A stretch of DNA of 56,827 bases from Gemmatimonadota bacterium (GTDB lineage Bacteria > Gemmatimonadota > Gemmatimonadetes > Palauibacterales > KS3-K002), in assembly GCA_020344015.1 (NCBI GenBank), contig CP070812.1, positions 2,997,159-3,053,985 of the forward strand, in the 5' to 3' direction. The notes below the pieces were generated by a model, which ran no database searches, had not been told where the DNA came from, and was given only the letters and a program-made list of their open reading frames with translations. Below are positions 35,816-43,835 of the stretch, piece by piece. Both the position numbers and the translations under genes were made by a program. The number at the start of each line of letters is the position of its first letter. The first letter of the stretch is position 1.

Positions 35816-37873
35816 CTAGGCAGACTTTTCGTGGCCCAGGGCGGACAGCGCTTCCCAGATGGCCGCCTGGACGGTCTCGCTGTGGCTCCGTGCGGCCTTC
35901 TTCAGGAGTCCGAGCGGACCCTTGGCCTTGACGGGACGGAGCGCCGCGAGTAGCAGCTCTTCAGACTTCTTGGCCTCATCGGGCGATATCTCGGCCAGCT
36001 TGCTGAGCGCTTTGCAAACCTCGATCAGAACCGCGTCACTCTCTTTCGGCCCCGATCGACTGTCAGGATTCAGCACCTGGTTGTAGTACTCGAACGCCTG
36101 AGCGTGCCGCGAGTTGATCGCTGCCAGGTGGGAGACCGCCGTCTGGCGAACCTCCGCCTGACGATCGTGGATGGCGTGCAGGAAATGTTCTTCCGCCTTG
36201 GCGCCCTGAAGTCTGAACAGCGCCGTGAGACTCGAGTGTCGGACGTGTGGGTTCTCGTGATAGAGGAAGGCGACGAGAGGCTGCGCCAGCGAAGTGTCAC
36301 CCAGCTCGGCGACCTCTGTGATGATGTGCCGAACAACAGCCCAATCGGTTTCGACGTTCGGCAACTGGCTGAGGAAGGGGAGGAGCGCCTTCGAGCTGAT
36401 CTTTCTCAAAGCCTCGAAGGCGCTCAGTCGTAGCGCTCTGTCGTCGGTCTCCTCGTAGACCGCCAGGAGCCCGGCGGCCGCAGCTTCCCCGATAAACCCG
36501 ATGATCTTCACCAGCCGGTCACGTTGCTCCTTGGTCTGGCGTCTGAGGTCGCCGAGCAGGTAACCGATTATCGCCTCGGTGGCCAACTCCTTCCTCAAGA
36601 GGGTCGCGACCTGATCGAAGAAGCGGGCCATGCGTTCAACCTTGGTCCCCTCGTCTATTACCTCGACGATCTCGACCACCGGCACGTACTCACTGCGACG
36701 AAGCAGGTCGGGCGTGATCCGCGATATGGTCGCTACCAGTTTCTTGGTGGCGTCGTTCGCTGCGGGGTTACGAAGGTACTTCAGGTATTCGTCCTTGCGT
36801 CGCACGAAGGCATTCGCCAGACGACGGGTCTCGATGGCGCGCCGCACTTCGACAGGCAGTTGCTCAGGGGGAAGCACCTTCTGCTGTACGAGCGCCTCGA
36901 GGAAATCGTGATCCAGGACGCTTCCGATCGCACACAGCTGGTCGGCGACATCGCGTAGCACGCCGACGCAGCGGCCTATTACCACGGATGCCTCCTCGCC
37001 GGTCGTCGCGACCGTGTCCGTCTCGCCCAACTTCTTCAGCTCTTCGATGATCTGGTGAGCCGTCGCCACCAGCATTTCCTCGCCCAGGTTGGCGACGATC
37101 TCGCGCTCGACCTGTGATTCTTCCAGTTCGGCAACGTCGGCCGCGATCAGGTCGTAGTTGGTCAGGAAGTCCTTAAGGAGTATCGGTGTGCGGATCGGAC
37201 GGATCGTGTCGTCTATGATCTGCAACTTGATCCGACGCATCTGCTCCTTGGTGGCCTTCTTGTACATCGGCAGCACACGAAGGTCCCGACGCAGCCGTGT
37301 GAGCGCCATCCGCACGCGCCAGGGCAGCCGCCGCTCTCGACCAACCATCTCGTGTCGGAAGACGGCGGAGATGTTGATGATGTCGTGATCGATCAGTGCC
37401 TGCGTCAGACGCTCGTTGGCTTGCTGGATCGGGCCACCGGAAGGAACCTGGCTCATCAGCTCGACGAACGTGTCGAACTCCTCTTGTGTAGTGTCGGGCC
37501 TCAGGGTAAAGCTCAACAGCTTCCAGCGGCTGAAGAAATCCAGAAACTTCGGCGTGAAGAGATCGGCCATGCCGCTGACCATGACCTGGTGCAGCGGAGT
37601 CGCCACCTCGGTGTATCCGTCGACCGTGATTTCCGTATGCTCCTGCTTCTCCAACAGCGAGTAGGTTAGAGCTCTGCGACCCTCCACCAACCCGGCGAAC
37701 TGGGCGTAGAGACCCGTCATCGACTTCTTCGCTTGGGGGTGGTCGGCGGCGTAGTACCCGGTCCGCAGCATCGCCTGGATGAGGGCGAGCGTGAAATTAG
37801 CGAGAGGAGTGTAAGCCTCCTTACGCTGTAACGACGCCGCCGTCTGCACGTTCGATGCTGCTGCTTCGTCCAT
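35816..37873 (-). CDS. HEAT-repeat-like helical protein, unknown role
   Basis: A 685-residue cytoplasmic all-helical protein without signal or membrane segment. The N-terminal half has LQRKEAYTPLANFTLALIQAM and YYAADHPQAKKSM, a layout recalling bacterial HEAT-like proteins that carry a hexamer-like N-domain. The C-terminal half has HEAT-type repeats (SAFEALRKISSKALLPFL, HVRHSSLTALFRLQGAKAEEHF, AEVRQTAVSHLAAIN). HEAT arrays are protein-binding scaffolds. ATG 37873 is chosen because upstream sequence is proline/glycine-rich and overlaps the neighbour. It lies downstream of cardiolipin synthase on the same strand. Confidence 0.75.
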   Translation of the reverse strand: MDEAAASNVQTAASLQRKEAYTPLANFTLALIQAMLRTGYYAADHPQAKKSMTGLYAQFAGLVEGRRALTYSLLEKQEHTEITVDGYTEVATPLHQVMVSGMADLFTPKFLDFFSRWKLLSFTLRPDTTQEEFDTFVELMSQVPSGGPIQQANERLTQALIDHDIINISAVFRHEMVGRERRLPWRVRMALTRLRRDLRVLPMYKKATKEQMRRIKLQIIDDTIRPIRTPILLKDFLTNYDLIAADVAELEESQVEREIVANLGEEMLVATAHQIIEELKKLGETDTVATTGEEASVVIGRCVGVLRDVADQLCAIGSVLDHDFLEALVQQKVLPPEQLPVEVRRAIETRRLANAFVRRKDEYLKYLRNPAANDATKKLVATISRITPDLLRRSEYVPVVEIVEVIDEGTKVERMARFFDQVATLLRKELATEAIIGYLLGDLRRQTKEQRDRLVKIIGFIGEAAAAGLLAVYEETDDRALRLSAFEALRKISSKALLPFLSQLPNVETDWAVVRHIITEVAELGDTSLAQPLVAFLYHENPHVRHSSLTALFRLQGAKAEEHFLHAIHDRQAEVRQTAVSHLAAINSRHAQAFEYYNQVLNPDSRSGPKESDAVLIEVCKALSKLAEISPDEAKKSEELLLAALRPVKAKGPLGLLKKAARSHSETVQAAIWEALSALGHEKSA

Positions 37874-38037
37874 TCTCGGTCGCCTGGCGAGTGAATCGTC
37901 CAGCAGGAGCCATGGGGGGGCGGGGGGTAGGCTCGAGATCCTTGGACCTCTCCTAGACCTGCCTACACCGGGGCCAAACGTGTGTTCCGTAGGGACTTCC
38001 GTGCTCCGGGGTCCTGTGAACGGGGCCCCGCTCGGCG

Positions 38038-39501
38038 TCACAACATAGGCTGAAACAGGTAGCAAAAGTTCTCGGCCAGGCGCCGCGGCAGCGACCTGGA
38101 GCGGTGCTGCTCGTAGGTCAGCTCGTCGCTTTCGGCGATCTCGGCCTCGACCTGCTTGCTGATGCTGTCGAGAAAGACGTGGTCGGCTACTTCGACGTTC
38201 GTCTCGAAGTTGAGGTGGAGGCTCCGATAATCGAGGTTGGCCGAGCCGAGCAAGGCGTAGACGTCGTCGACCAGCAGGGCCTTGGCGTGCATGAAGGGAG
38301 GCCGACGCTCGAAGATCCGCACGCCCGCCTTCAGTAGCGGGGCGAAGAGTGTACGGGCGGCGAAATCGGTGTACCAGTGATTGCTGCGTTTGGGGACGAC
38401 CAGCCTAACGGCCACGCCACGCAGCGCCGCGTAGCGCACGGCTTGGACTATGGGCTCGTCGGGTACGAAGTACGGCGTGACGATGGTAATCGATCGCTCG
38501 GCGGCGACGATGGCGCCGAAGAACACGTCGGCGAGCCCGTGGCCTTTCAGTTCCGGCCCTCCCGGTACAATCTGGACGAGGGCGTCCCCCGCTGGTTGAT
38601 GATCTGGGAAATACTTCGTCTCCAGGAAACGCTCGGGTGGCTCGCGGGAGGCGAAGTGCCAATCCTCCACGAACTGGAACTGAAGATCGGAGACCGCGGG
38701 GCCTTCCAGTTTGACGTGGTAGTCCCGTATCGGAACCCCTCCGGCGCGGGAGCCGACGTTCTTGTCCTGGATGTTGATGCCGCCGACGAATCCGATTCTC
38801 CCGTCGATGACCGCTATCTTGCGGTGGTTGCGGAGGTTGATCTGGAAGCGGCCTTTGAGCGGGTTGGCTTGAGTGATCGAGCAGATCTTTACGCCTGCCG
38901 CACGCGCGCCCTCGAAGAAACGGGAGAGGTACGCGTGGGTCGAGCCGAAGCGATCGTAGAGCACCCGACATTCGACGCCCTCGCCGACTCGCGACGCCAA
39001 TCGTTCCAAAACCGCGCGACCCGTGTTATCGCGCCCGAATATGAATGTCTGCAGGTGGACCGATGATTCGGCTTTGTCGATGCTTTCGAAGAGGGCAGGG
39101 TAGAAGTTGTCGCCCTCGACGAGGAGCTCGGCTCGGTTGCCCCTGAAGACTCGGTTCGGCCGTACGGCCGGATCCGACGATCGAAAGATGTGTTGCGCCG
39201 GATACTTGTGGGCTTCCTCACGATCGGGGTGGACGTAGTCGACGGCCAGGCGCTCGAACGTCGGGTGCCAGGCGGCACGTTGAGCCACGAGCGCCTTGGA
39301 CGCATCCCGGGCCGCAGCGCCGCGCCGTACCCGGTCGACGCCGACGCTGAGGTACGCCAGTGCTCCGCCGTACGGAAAGGCCCACACGACGGCTAGCCAC
39401 AACACGGCGGACACCGGCCGTTGCTTCGTGAGCAACACGTCCAGAGTCAGTACAACGGCCAGCGCCAGGTGGCCGACCCCCAGAACGGTGAAGTCGAACA
39501 T
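38038..39501 (-). CDS. cls: Cardiolipin synthase
   Basis: A 487-residue phospholipase-D-superfamily protein. Two N-terminal hydrophobic segments (~5-22 and 32-53) anchor it in the inner membrane. Two HKD motifs follow: NHRKIAVIDG with H226, K228, D233, and MHAKALLVDD with H405, K407, D412. The spacing and N-terminal helices match ClsA-type synthases, which condense two phosphatidylglycerol molecules to cardiolipin and glycerol. Other PLD-family lipid transferases remain possible. It is upstream of the HEAT-like gene and could be co-transcribed with it. Confidence 0.92.
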   Translation of the reverse strand: MFDFTVLGVGHLALAVVLTLDVLLTKQRPVSAVLWLAVVWAFPYGGALAYLSVGVDRVRRGAAARDASKALVAQRAAWHPTFERLAVDYVHPDREEAHKYPAQHIFRSSDPAVRPNRVFRGNRAELLVEGDNFYPALFESIDKAESSVHLQTFIFGRDNTGRAVLERLASRVGEGVECRVLYDRFGSTHAYLSRFFEGARAAGVKICSITQANPLKGRFQINLRNHRKIAVIDGRIGFVGGINIQDKNVGSRAGGVPIRDYHVKLEGPAVSDLQFQFVEDWHFASREPPERFLETKYFPDHQPAGDALVQIVPGGPELKGHGLADVFFGAIVAAERSITIVTPYFVPDEPIVQAVRYAALRGVAVRLVVPKRSNHWYTDFAARTLFAPLLKAGVRIFERRPPFMHAKALLVDDVYALLGSANLDYRSLHLNFETNVEVADHVFLDSISKQVEAEIAESDELTYEQHRSRSLPRRLAENFCYLFQPML

Positions 39502-39604
39502 GGCTCGCTTCTAAACGTATCGACGCGGACGAGAGCGCGCGATGCGTGCCCGGCCTCCGCCACCCGCTGCGCGGCGGCTGCACGATGGAGCGGCGACAGA
39601 TCCC

Positions 39605-40189
39605 TCAGCCGGGTTCCCGGGGCCTCTCAGAGGGGCGCTGGGGCGGAAAAGCCTTTGGGCTCGCTGTGGTTGTCATCACCAGGTGGCAGGCTCCGGCGTA
39701 GGCGGATCTACTGAATACCAGCCCGGTACGCTCGAACAGCTGCAGCATCCGCTTGTTCTCAGCCAGTACGTGGGCGTCAAGCTCCGTGACCCCTTCGGCG
39801 CGCGCAACATTCATGAGGTGTTTGAGGAGTAGGGACCCGATGCCGCGACCCTGGTGGGCATCCTCGACCGTCACTGCTACCTCGGCCCGATGTTCCGGCG
39901 CCTCAGGTGCAGCGGCATAGCGACCGACGCCGACGATTCGGCCTACGCCATCCATCTTGAGGACGGCAACCAGCGCAGCCTGCCGGTGAAAGTCGAGCTC
40001 GGTGAGATAGACGAGCTCCCCGCGGCTGAGGCTCTTCTTCACGCCATGAAAGCGGAAGTACACGGTTTCAGGGCTTAACCGCTCGAACAACGCGACCAGC
40101 GCCTGCTTGTCGTCGGCGCGAATCGCGCGGATGTGCAGATGCGTGCCGTCGCGAAGCGTTTCATCGACGGCGTAGTTGCGTGGTTCCAT
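39605..40189 (-). CDS. GNAT-family N-acetyltransferase
   Basis: A 194-residue protein with a GNAT fold across residues ~15-165. The acetyl-CoA pyrophosphate loop is AHQGRGIGSLLLKHL. The N-terminal DGTHLHIRAIRADDKQAL with RLSPETVYFRFHG is typical of the Pat-like stand-alone acetyltransferase domain found in bacterial protein acetyltransferases and acetyl-CoA synthetase regulators. Substrate could be a protein lysine or a small molecule. A proline/arginine-rich C-tail (PQRPSERPREPG) adds nothing recognisable. It is 103 nt upstream of cardiolipin synthase on the same strand. Confidence 0.86.
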   Translation of the reverse strand: MEPRNYAVDETLRDGTHLHIRAIRADDKQALVALFERLSPETVYFRFHGVKKSLSRGELVYLTELDFHRQAALVAVLKMDGVGRIVGVGRYAAAPEAPEHRAEVAVTVEDAHQGRGIGSLLLKHLMNVARAEGVTELDAHVLAENKRMLQLFERTGLVFSRSAYAGACHLVMTTTASPKAFPPQRPSERPREPG

Positions 40190-40309
40190 GGCATTACCGG
40201 CGTCTCTGTAGAAAGATAGGTCCCCTACACCGCCTGGCGCGAGCTAGCGCCCGGCTTTCCTGCTCAGGTAGTTGTCCGTATCCTACCGGCAGCGAGAGAG
40301 GAGGACGAG

Positions 40310-40588
40310 ATGAAGGCAACTGCCGAGGTGCAGGTCATACCGATCGGGTCAGGCGTATCGGTGCGCGAGGAGGTCAAGCGGGCTCACCGGCTCCTCGAGG
40401 AAGCCGACCTCAACGCACAGCTCCATTCCAACGGCACAAACCTGGAAGGCGAGCTCGGTGAGATATTCAAGGCTGTGGAGCGGATTCACGCGACGCTCCA
40501 CGCCGAGGGCACCGTTCGAATCGCGACGTTCCTGAAGGTCGCAACCCGGACAGACAAAGAACCATCACTCGCCGGGACGATGTTTTAG
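40310..40588 (+). CDS. MTH1187-family thiamine-binding protein
   Basis: A 92-residue protein of the MTH1187/YkoF-type thiamine-binding family (previously DUF77). VIPIGSGVSVREEVKRAHRLL at the start and LHSNGTNLEGELGEIFKAVERIH in the middle are the conserved segments. These small tetrameric proteins bind thiamine or hydroxymethylpyrimidine in the cytoplasm. GAGAGGAGG sits just before the ATG. There is no TPP riboswitch upstream (no CUGAGA-type element), so expression is not obviously thiamine-controlled here. It ends 69 nt before a bidirectional terminator. Confidence 0.92.
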   Translation: MKATAEVQVIPIGSGVSVREEVKRAHRLLEEADLNAQLHSNGTNLEGELGEIFKAVERIHATLHAEGTVRIATFLKVATRTDKEPSLAGTMF

Positions 40589-40656
40589 CGGGAGCCGGGG
40601 GAGCGAGAAGAGATAGCGAGAAGAGACAGGGAAATCAGATCAAGTGAACATTAGAG

Positions 40657-40707
40657 CAAAAGAGCATTCGATGTTAGAAGTAACTTCCAAGTTCGAATGC
40701 TCTTTTG
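40657..40707. terminator. Bidirectional terminator between the thiamine-binding gene and ppdK
   Basis: A perfect 15-bp stem CAAAAGAGCATTCGA (40657-40671) with TCGAATGCTCTTTTG (40693-40707) around a 21-base loop. The arms carry A- and T-tracts, so both converging genes can end here. Confidence 0.8.
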
Positions 40708-40731
40708 TTCAAATGCTCCACTGCTCTTCTC

Positions 40732-40776
40732 TCCCCACCTCCCCACCTCCCAGAATCCCCAAATCCCCAAATCCCA
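40732..40776 (-). repeat. G-run array (G-quadruplex type) after ppdK
   Basis: On the minus strand, i.e. in the ppdK mRNA directly after its stop, there are six runs of three or four G (complement of 40773-40775, 40765-40768, 40757-40760, 40749-40751, 40741-40744 and 40733-40736) with loops of four to five bases: two ATTT loops, ATTCT, then two AGGT loops. The two pairs of repeated units make this a short tandem-repeat pattern. It fits the sequence rule for an RNA G-quadruplex; folding is inference. Just after it comes the 15-bp terminator stem. Confidence 0.7.
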
Positions 40777-43605
40777 TCACATAACGTTGAACGGATAGTC
40801 CGGGTGCTCACGTTCTTCCCGGCTTCTCCTCTCCTCGCGCAGCCTGCCCTGCGCCGCCGCCAGTCTCGCAATCGGGACCCGGAAAGGCGAGCAGCTGACG
40901 TAGTCGAGCCCTTGTGTGTAGCAAAACTCTATGCTGCGCGGATGGCCGCCGTGTTCACCGCAGATCCCGACCTTGAGGTCGGGCCTGACGGCGAGGCCCG
41001 ATTCGACGGCCAGCTTCATCAAGCGTCCCACGCCATGGATATCGAGAGCCTCAAACGGGTTCTCGGGTAGCACGCCCATCTCGACGTATCGCGGCAAGAA
41101 TTTGGTTTCCGCGTCCTCACGCGAAAACGAGAACGTAGCCTGAGTAAGATCGTTGGTACCGAAGGAGAAGAACTCTGTGATCTCTGCTATAGCCCGTGCC
41201 CGAACGCAGGCTCTGACAGCCTCGATCATGGTCCCGAACTTGAAGTCGAGCTGCACGCTGTACTCGCGCTCAACACTCTCACGGACCTCCTTCACCAGCT
41301 CGTTCACCCGCACCAGCTCCTGCGGCTCGGTCACCTGGGGTACCATGATCTCGCAGACGGCGTCGACGTTCTCTTTCATCAGCTCGGCCACGGCCTCGAG
41401 AATGGCCCCGATCTGCATCGAATAGAGCTCGGGCACCGTGATGCCGAGACGCACGCCGCGGTGACCCAGCATCGGGTTCACCTCGGTCATATCGCGCACC
41501 TTCTGCAAGATGGCTTCTTTCTCCTCGATCAGCGCGTCGATCACGAGCTTCCCCTTCGCTCCGGGAAGCAGCTCGCTGAGACGCTCGAGCGGTGGGAGGG
41601 TCTCCTTCAGGGATGGTTCGATGAGCGCCGCGATGGATTCGGGGTCCGTCTTGCTGTCCCCGATGTGGTCGCGGACGCGTTTGAGGCTACCGAGCTCGAG
41701 GAGCAGCGACTCGAGGGAAGGGAGGAACTCGTGTAGAGGCGGGTCCAGTAGGCGAATCGTCACCGGGAGTCCTTCCATCGCCTTGAAGATCCCCTTGAAG
41801 TCGGCCTTCTGCATTGGCCGCAACTTCTCGATCGCCTCACGACGCTCCGCCTCGGTCCGGGCGAGGATCATGTCGCGAACGATGGGCAGGCGGTCCGCCG
41901 CGTTGAACATGCGTTCGGTTCGGCAGAGCCCAATCCCCTCGGCGCCCATCTCGCGCGCCTTGGCCGCGTCCTCGGGTGTGTCGGCGTTGGCGCGCACGCC
42001 GAGTGTGCGGGCTTCGTCAGCCCAGCCGAGCAGGGTTCTCATCTCGGGACCGAACTCGGGCTCGACGGTTGGGATCTCACCGATGTAAACGGCTCCGCTA
42101 CCGCCGTCGATCGTTATTACCTCACCCTCCGAGATTCGCATGCCCTTTATGACAGCGACTTTCTCCCGGTCGTCGATCAGGATGTCCTCGGCTCCGACCA
42201 CGCAAGGTTTACCCATGCCTCTGGCGACCACTGCGGCATGTGAGGTCTTGCCTCCGCGGCTGGTCAGGATGCCCTTTGCCTGGAAGAAACCGTGGATGTC
42301 CTCGGGCTTCGTCTCTTCACGCACCAGAATGACCGATTCGCCCGTACGGCCGCGTGACTCGGCATCGTCAGCCTCGAAGACGACCGCCCCGGATGCCGCG
42401 CCGGGTGAAGCGGGCAGGCCGGCAGCGATCGGCTGAGCGTCGGCACCAGGATCGATGCGGCGGTGAAGCAGCTGCTCGAGATGGTCGGGGCTTATACGCA
42501 GGAGTGCCTCCTCGACGCTGAGCACGCCTTCTTCCACCATGTCCTGAGAAGTTCTGACGAACGCGGTGGCGTTCATCTTGCCGTTTCGGGTCTGCAGCAT
42601 GTAGAACTTGCCGCGCTCGATTGTGAACTCGAAGTCCTGTACCTCGTGGTAGCGCTCTTCCAACGTGTGTCTGACCTTCTGGAGTGCGGCCCAGCTCTCC
42701 GGCATTTCCTCTTCCAGCTCGGCGATCGGCTTGGGCGTCCGGATACCGGCCACGACGTCTTCGCCCTGCGCGTTGGTCAGGTACTCGCCGTACAGCACGT
42801 TCTCCCCTGTACCGGGGTCGCGGGTAAAGGCGACGCCCGTGGCGGAGTCGTTTCCCATGTTCCCGAACACCATCGTCTGGACGTTTACGGCTGTGCCGTT
42901 CGCCATCTCGGGTGTGATCTTGAACTCGCGTCGATAGTCCACAGCGCGTTTTCGCATCCAGGAGGCGAACACAGCCTCGACCGCCATCTCCAGCTGCTTC
43001 ATCGGGTCCTGCGGAAACTCCACTCCCAGGTCGTCTGCGATGGCTTGCTTGTACGCGTCGCATACTCCCTTGAGAGACTCGTCGCTGAGCTCGTAGTCGT
43101 ACGTCGCGCCCTGCCGCTTCTTGCCTGCCTCAAGGATCTGGGCGAAACGCTTCTCCTCCGCACCCATTGCGATCTCGCCAAAACCCTGAATCAGTCGCCT
43201 GTAAGCATCGAAGGCGAATCGCGGGTTCTCCATGGCCCGCGCGAACTCCTCTACGACTTCGTCGTTCATGCCCAGGTTGAGAATCGTATCCATCATACCG
43301 GGCATCGACAGCGCGCCGCCCGACCGCACCGACACGAACAGCGGTACCTCGCTGCTGCCAAACACCTTGCCGGTCTTCTCTTCAAGCCGCTTCATAGAAG
43401 TGGAAATCTCGTCCAGCAGGCCGTCGGGAAATCGCCGGCCGCCGGCGTAGTACTGCCGGCACGCCTCGGTCGTGACCGTAAAGCCGGGAGGGACGGGGAG
43501 CCCCATCTGGCTCATGGTCGCCAGACCGGCCCCTTTGCCCCCCAGTAGCTGCTTGTCGTCGGCGTCTCCTTCATCAAACGAAAAGACGTAGCTGGTGGCT
43601 GCCAT
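40777..43605 (-). CDS. ppdK: Pyruvate, phosphate dikinase
   Basis: A 942-residue PPDK interconverting pyruvate + ATP + Pi and phosphoenolpyruvate + AMP + PPi. The N-terminal nucleotide domain begins FDEGDADDKQLLGGKGAGLA. The central phosphohistidine domain has GGKTSHAAVVARGMGKPCV with the catalytic His. The C-terminal PEP/pyruvate barrel shows GLCRTERMFN and FSFGTNDLTQATFSFSREDAE. The length is at the upper end of the family (about 870-900), due to a C-terminal extension after CSPFRVPIARLAAAQ. AGGAGC precedes ATG 43605. It supports gluconeogenic or glycolytic flux with pyrophosphate as energy carrier. Confidence 0.96.
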   Translation of the reverse strand: MAATSYVFSFDEGDADDKQLLGGKGAGLATMSQMGLPVPPGFTVTTEACRQYYAGGRRFPDGLLDEISTSMKRLEEKTGKVFGSSEVPLFVSVRSGGALSMPGMMDTILNLGMNDEVVEEFARAMENPRFAFDAYRRLIQGFGEIAMGAEEKRFAQILEAGKKRQGATYDYELSDESLKGVCDAYKQAIADDLGVEFPQDPMKQLEMAVEAVFASWMRKRAVDYRREFKITPEMANGTAVNVQTMVFGNMGNDSATGVAFTRDPGTGENVLYGEYLTNAQGEDVVAGIRTPKPIAELEEEMPESWAALQKVRHTLEERYHEVQDFEFTIERGKFYMLQTRNGKMNATAFVRTSQDMVEEGVLSVEEALLRISPDHLEQLLHRRIDPGADAQPIAAGLPASPGAASGAVVFEADDAESRGRTGESVILVREETKPEDIHGFFQAKGILTSRGGKTSHAAVVARGMGKPCVVGAEDILIDDREKVAVIKGMRISEGEVITIDGGSGAVYIGEIPTVEPEFGPEMRTLLGWADEARTLGVRANADTPEDAAKAREMGAEGIGLCRTERMFNAADRLPIVRDMILARTEAERREAIEKLRPMQKADFKGIFKAMEGLPVTIRLLDPPLHEFLPSLESLLLELGSLKRVRDHIGDSKTDPESIAALIEPSLKETLPPLERLSELLPGAKGKLVIDALIEEKEAILQKVRDMTEVNPMLGHRGVRLGITVPELYSMQIGAILEAVAELMKENVDAVCEIMVPQVTEPQELVRVNELVKEVRESVEREYSVQLDFKFGTMIEAVRACVRARAIAEITEFFSFGTNDLTQATFSFSREDAETKFLPRYVEMGVLPENPFEALDIHGVGRLMKLAVESGLAVRPDLKVGICGEHGGHPRSIEFCYTQGLDYVSCSPFRVPIARLAAAQGRLREERRSREEREHPDYPFNVM

Positions 43606-43835
43606 GGGTTGCTCCTGATCTGCCCGTTAAACGCGGTCGGAACGGCAGTGGCGGGTTCGGACGCGGAAATGTAACCCGGCGTAGGCCCTTGGCAAAGAAA
43701 GATGGCGGCCGCCCTGCCGACCCGAGCTCCCTTATTAGCCTCGTCTCTTGCCGACGGCAGGCGTGCGCGCTAGGGTGGTAAGTTCACGGACAGAGCGATC
43801 TGGAGCAATGGCGTGTCCGCGCCAAGGGGTAGGCT

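Noticed and set aside
40190..40309. TPP riboswitch expected before a thiamine-binding gene
   Set aside because: The gap lacks the conserved thi-box elements and is too short for a full TPP aptamer.
42463..43548. Long plus-strand frame of 361 codons antisense to ppdK
   Set aside because: Mirrors the strong PPDK coding sequence; high-GC third positions create long antisense frames. Similar antisense frames over 830-1537, 4377-5399, 12982-13866, 14566-15483, 21954-23099 and 47258-48466 were dropped for the same reason.
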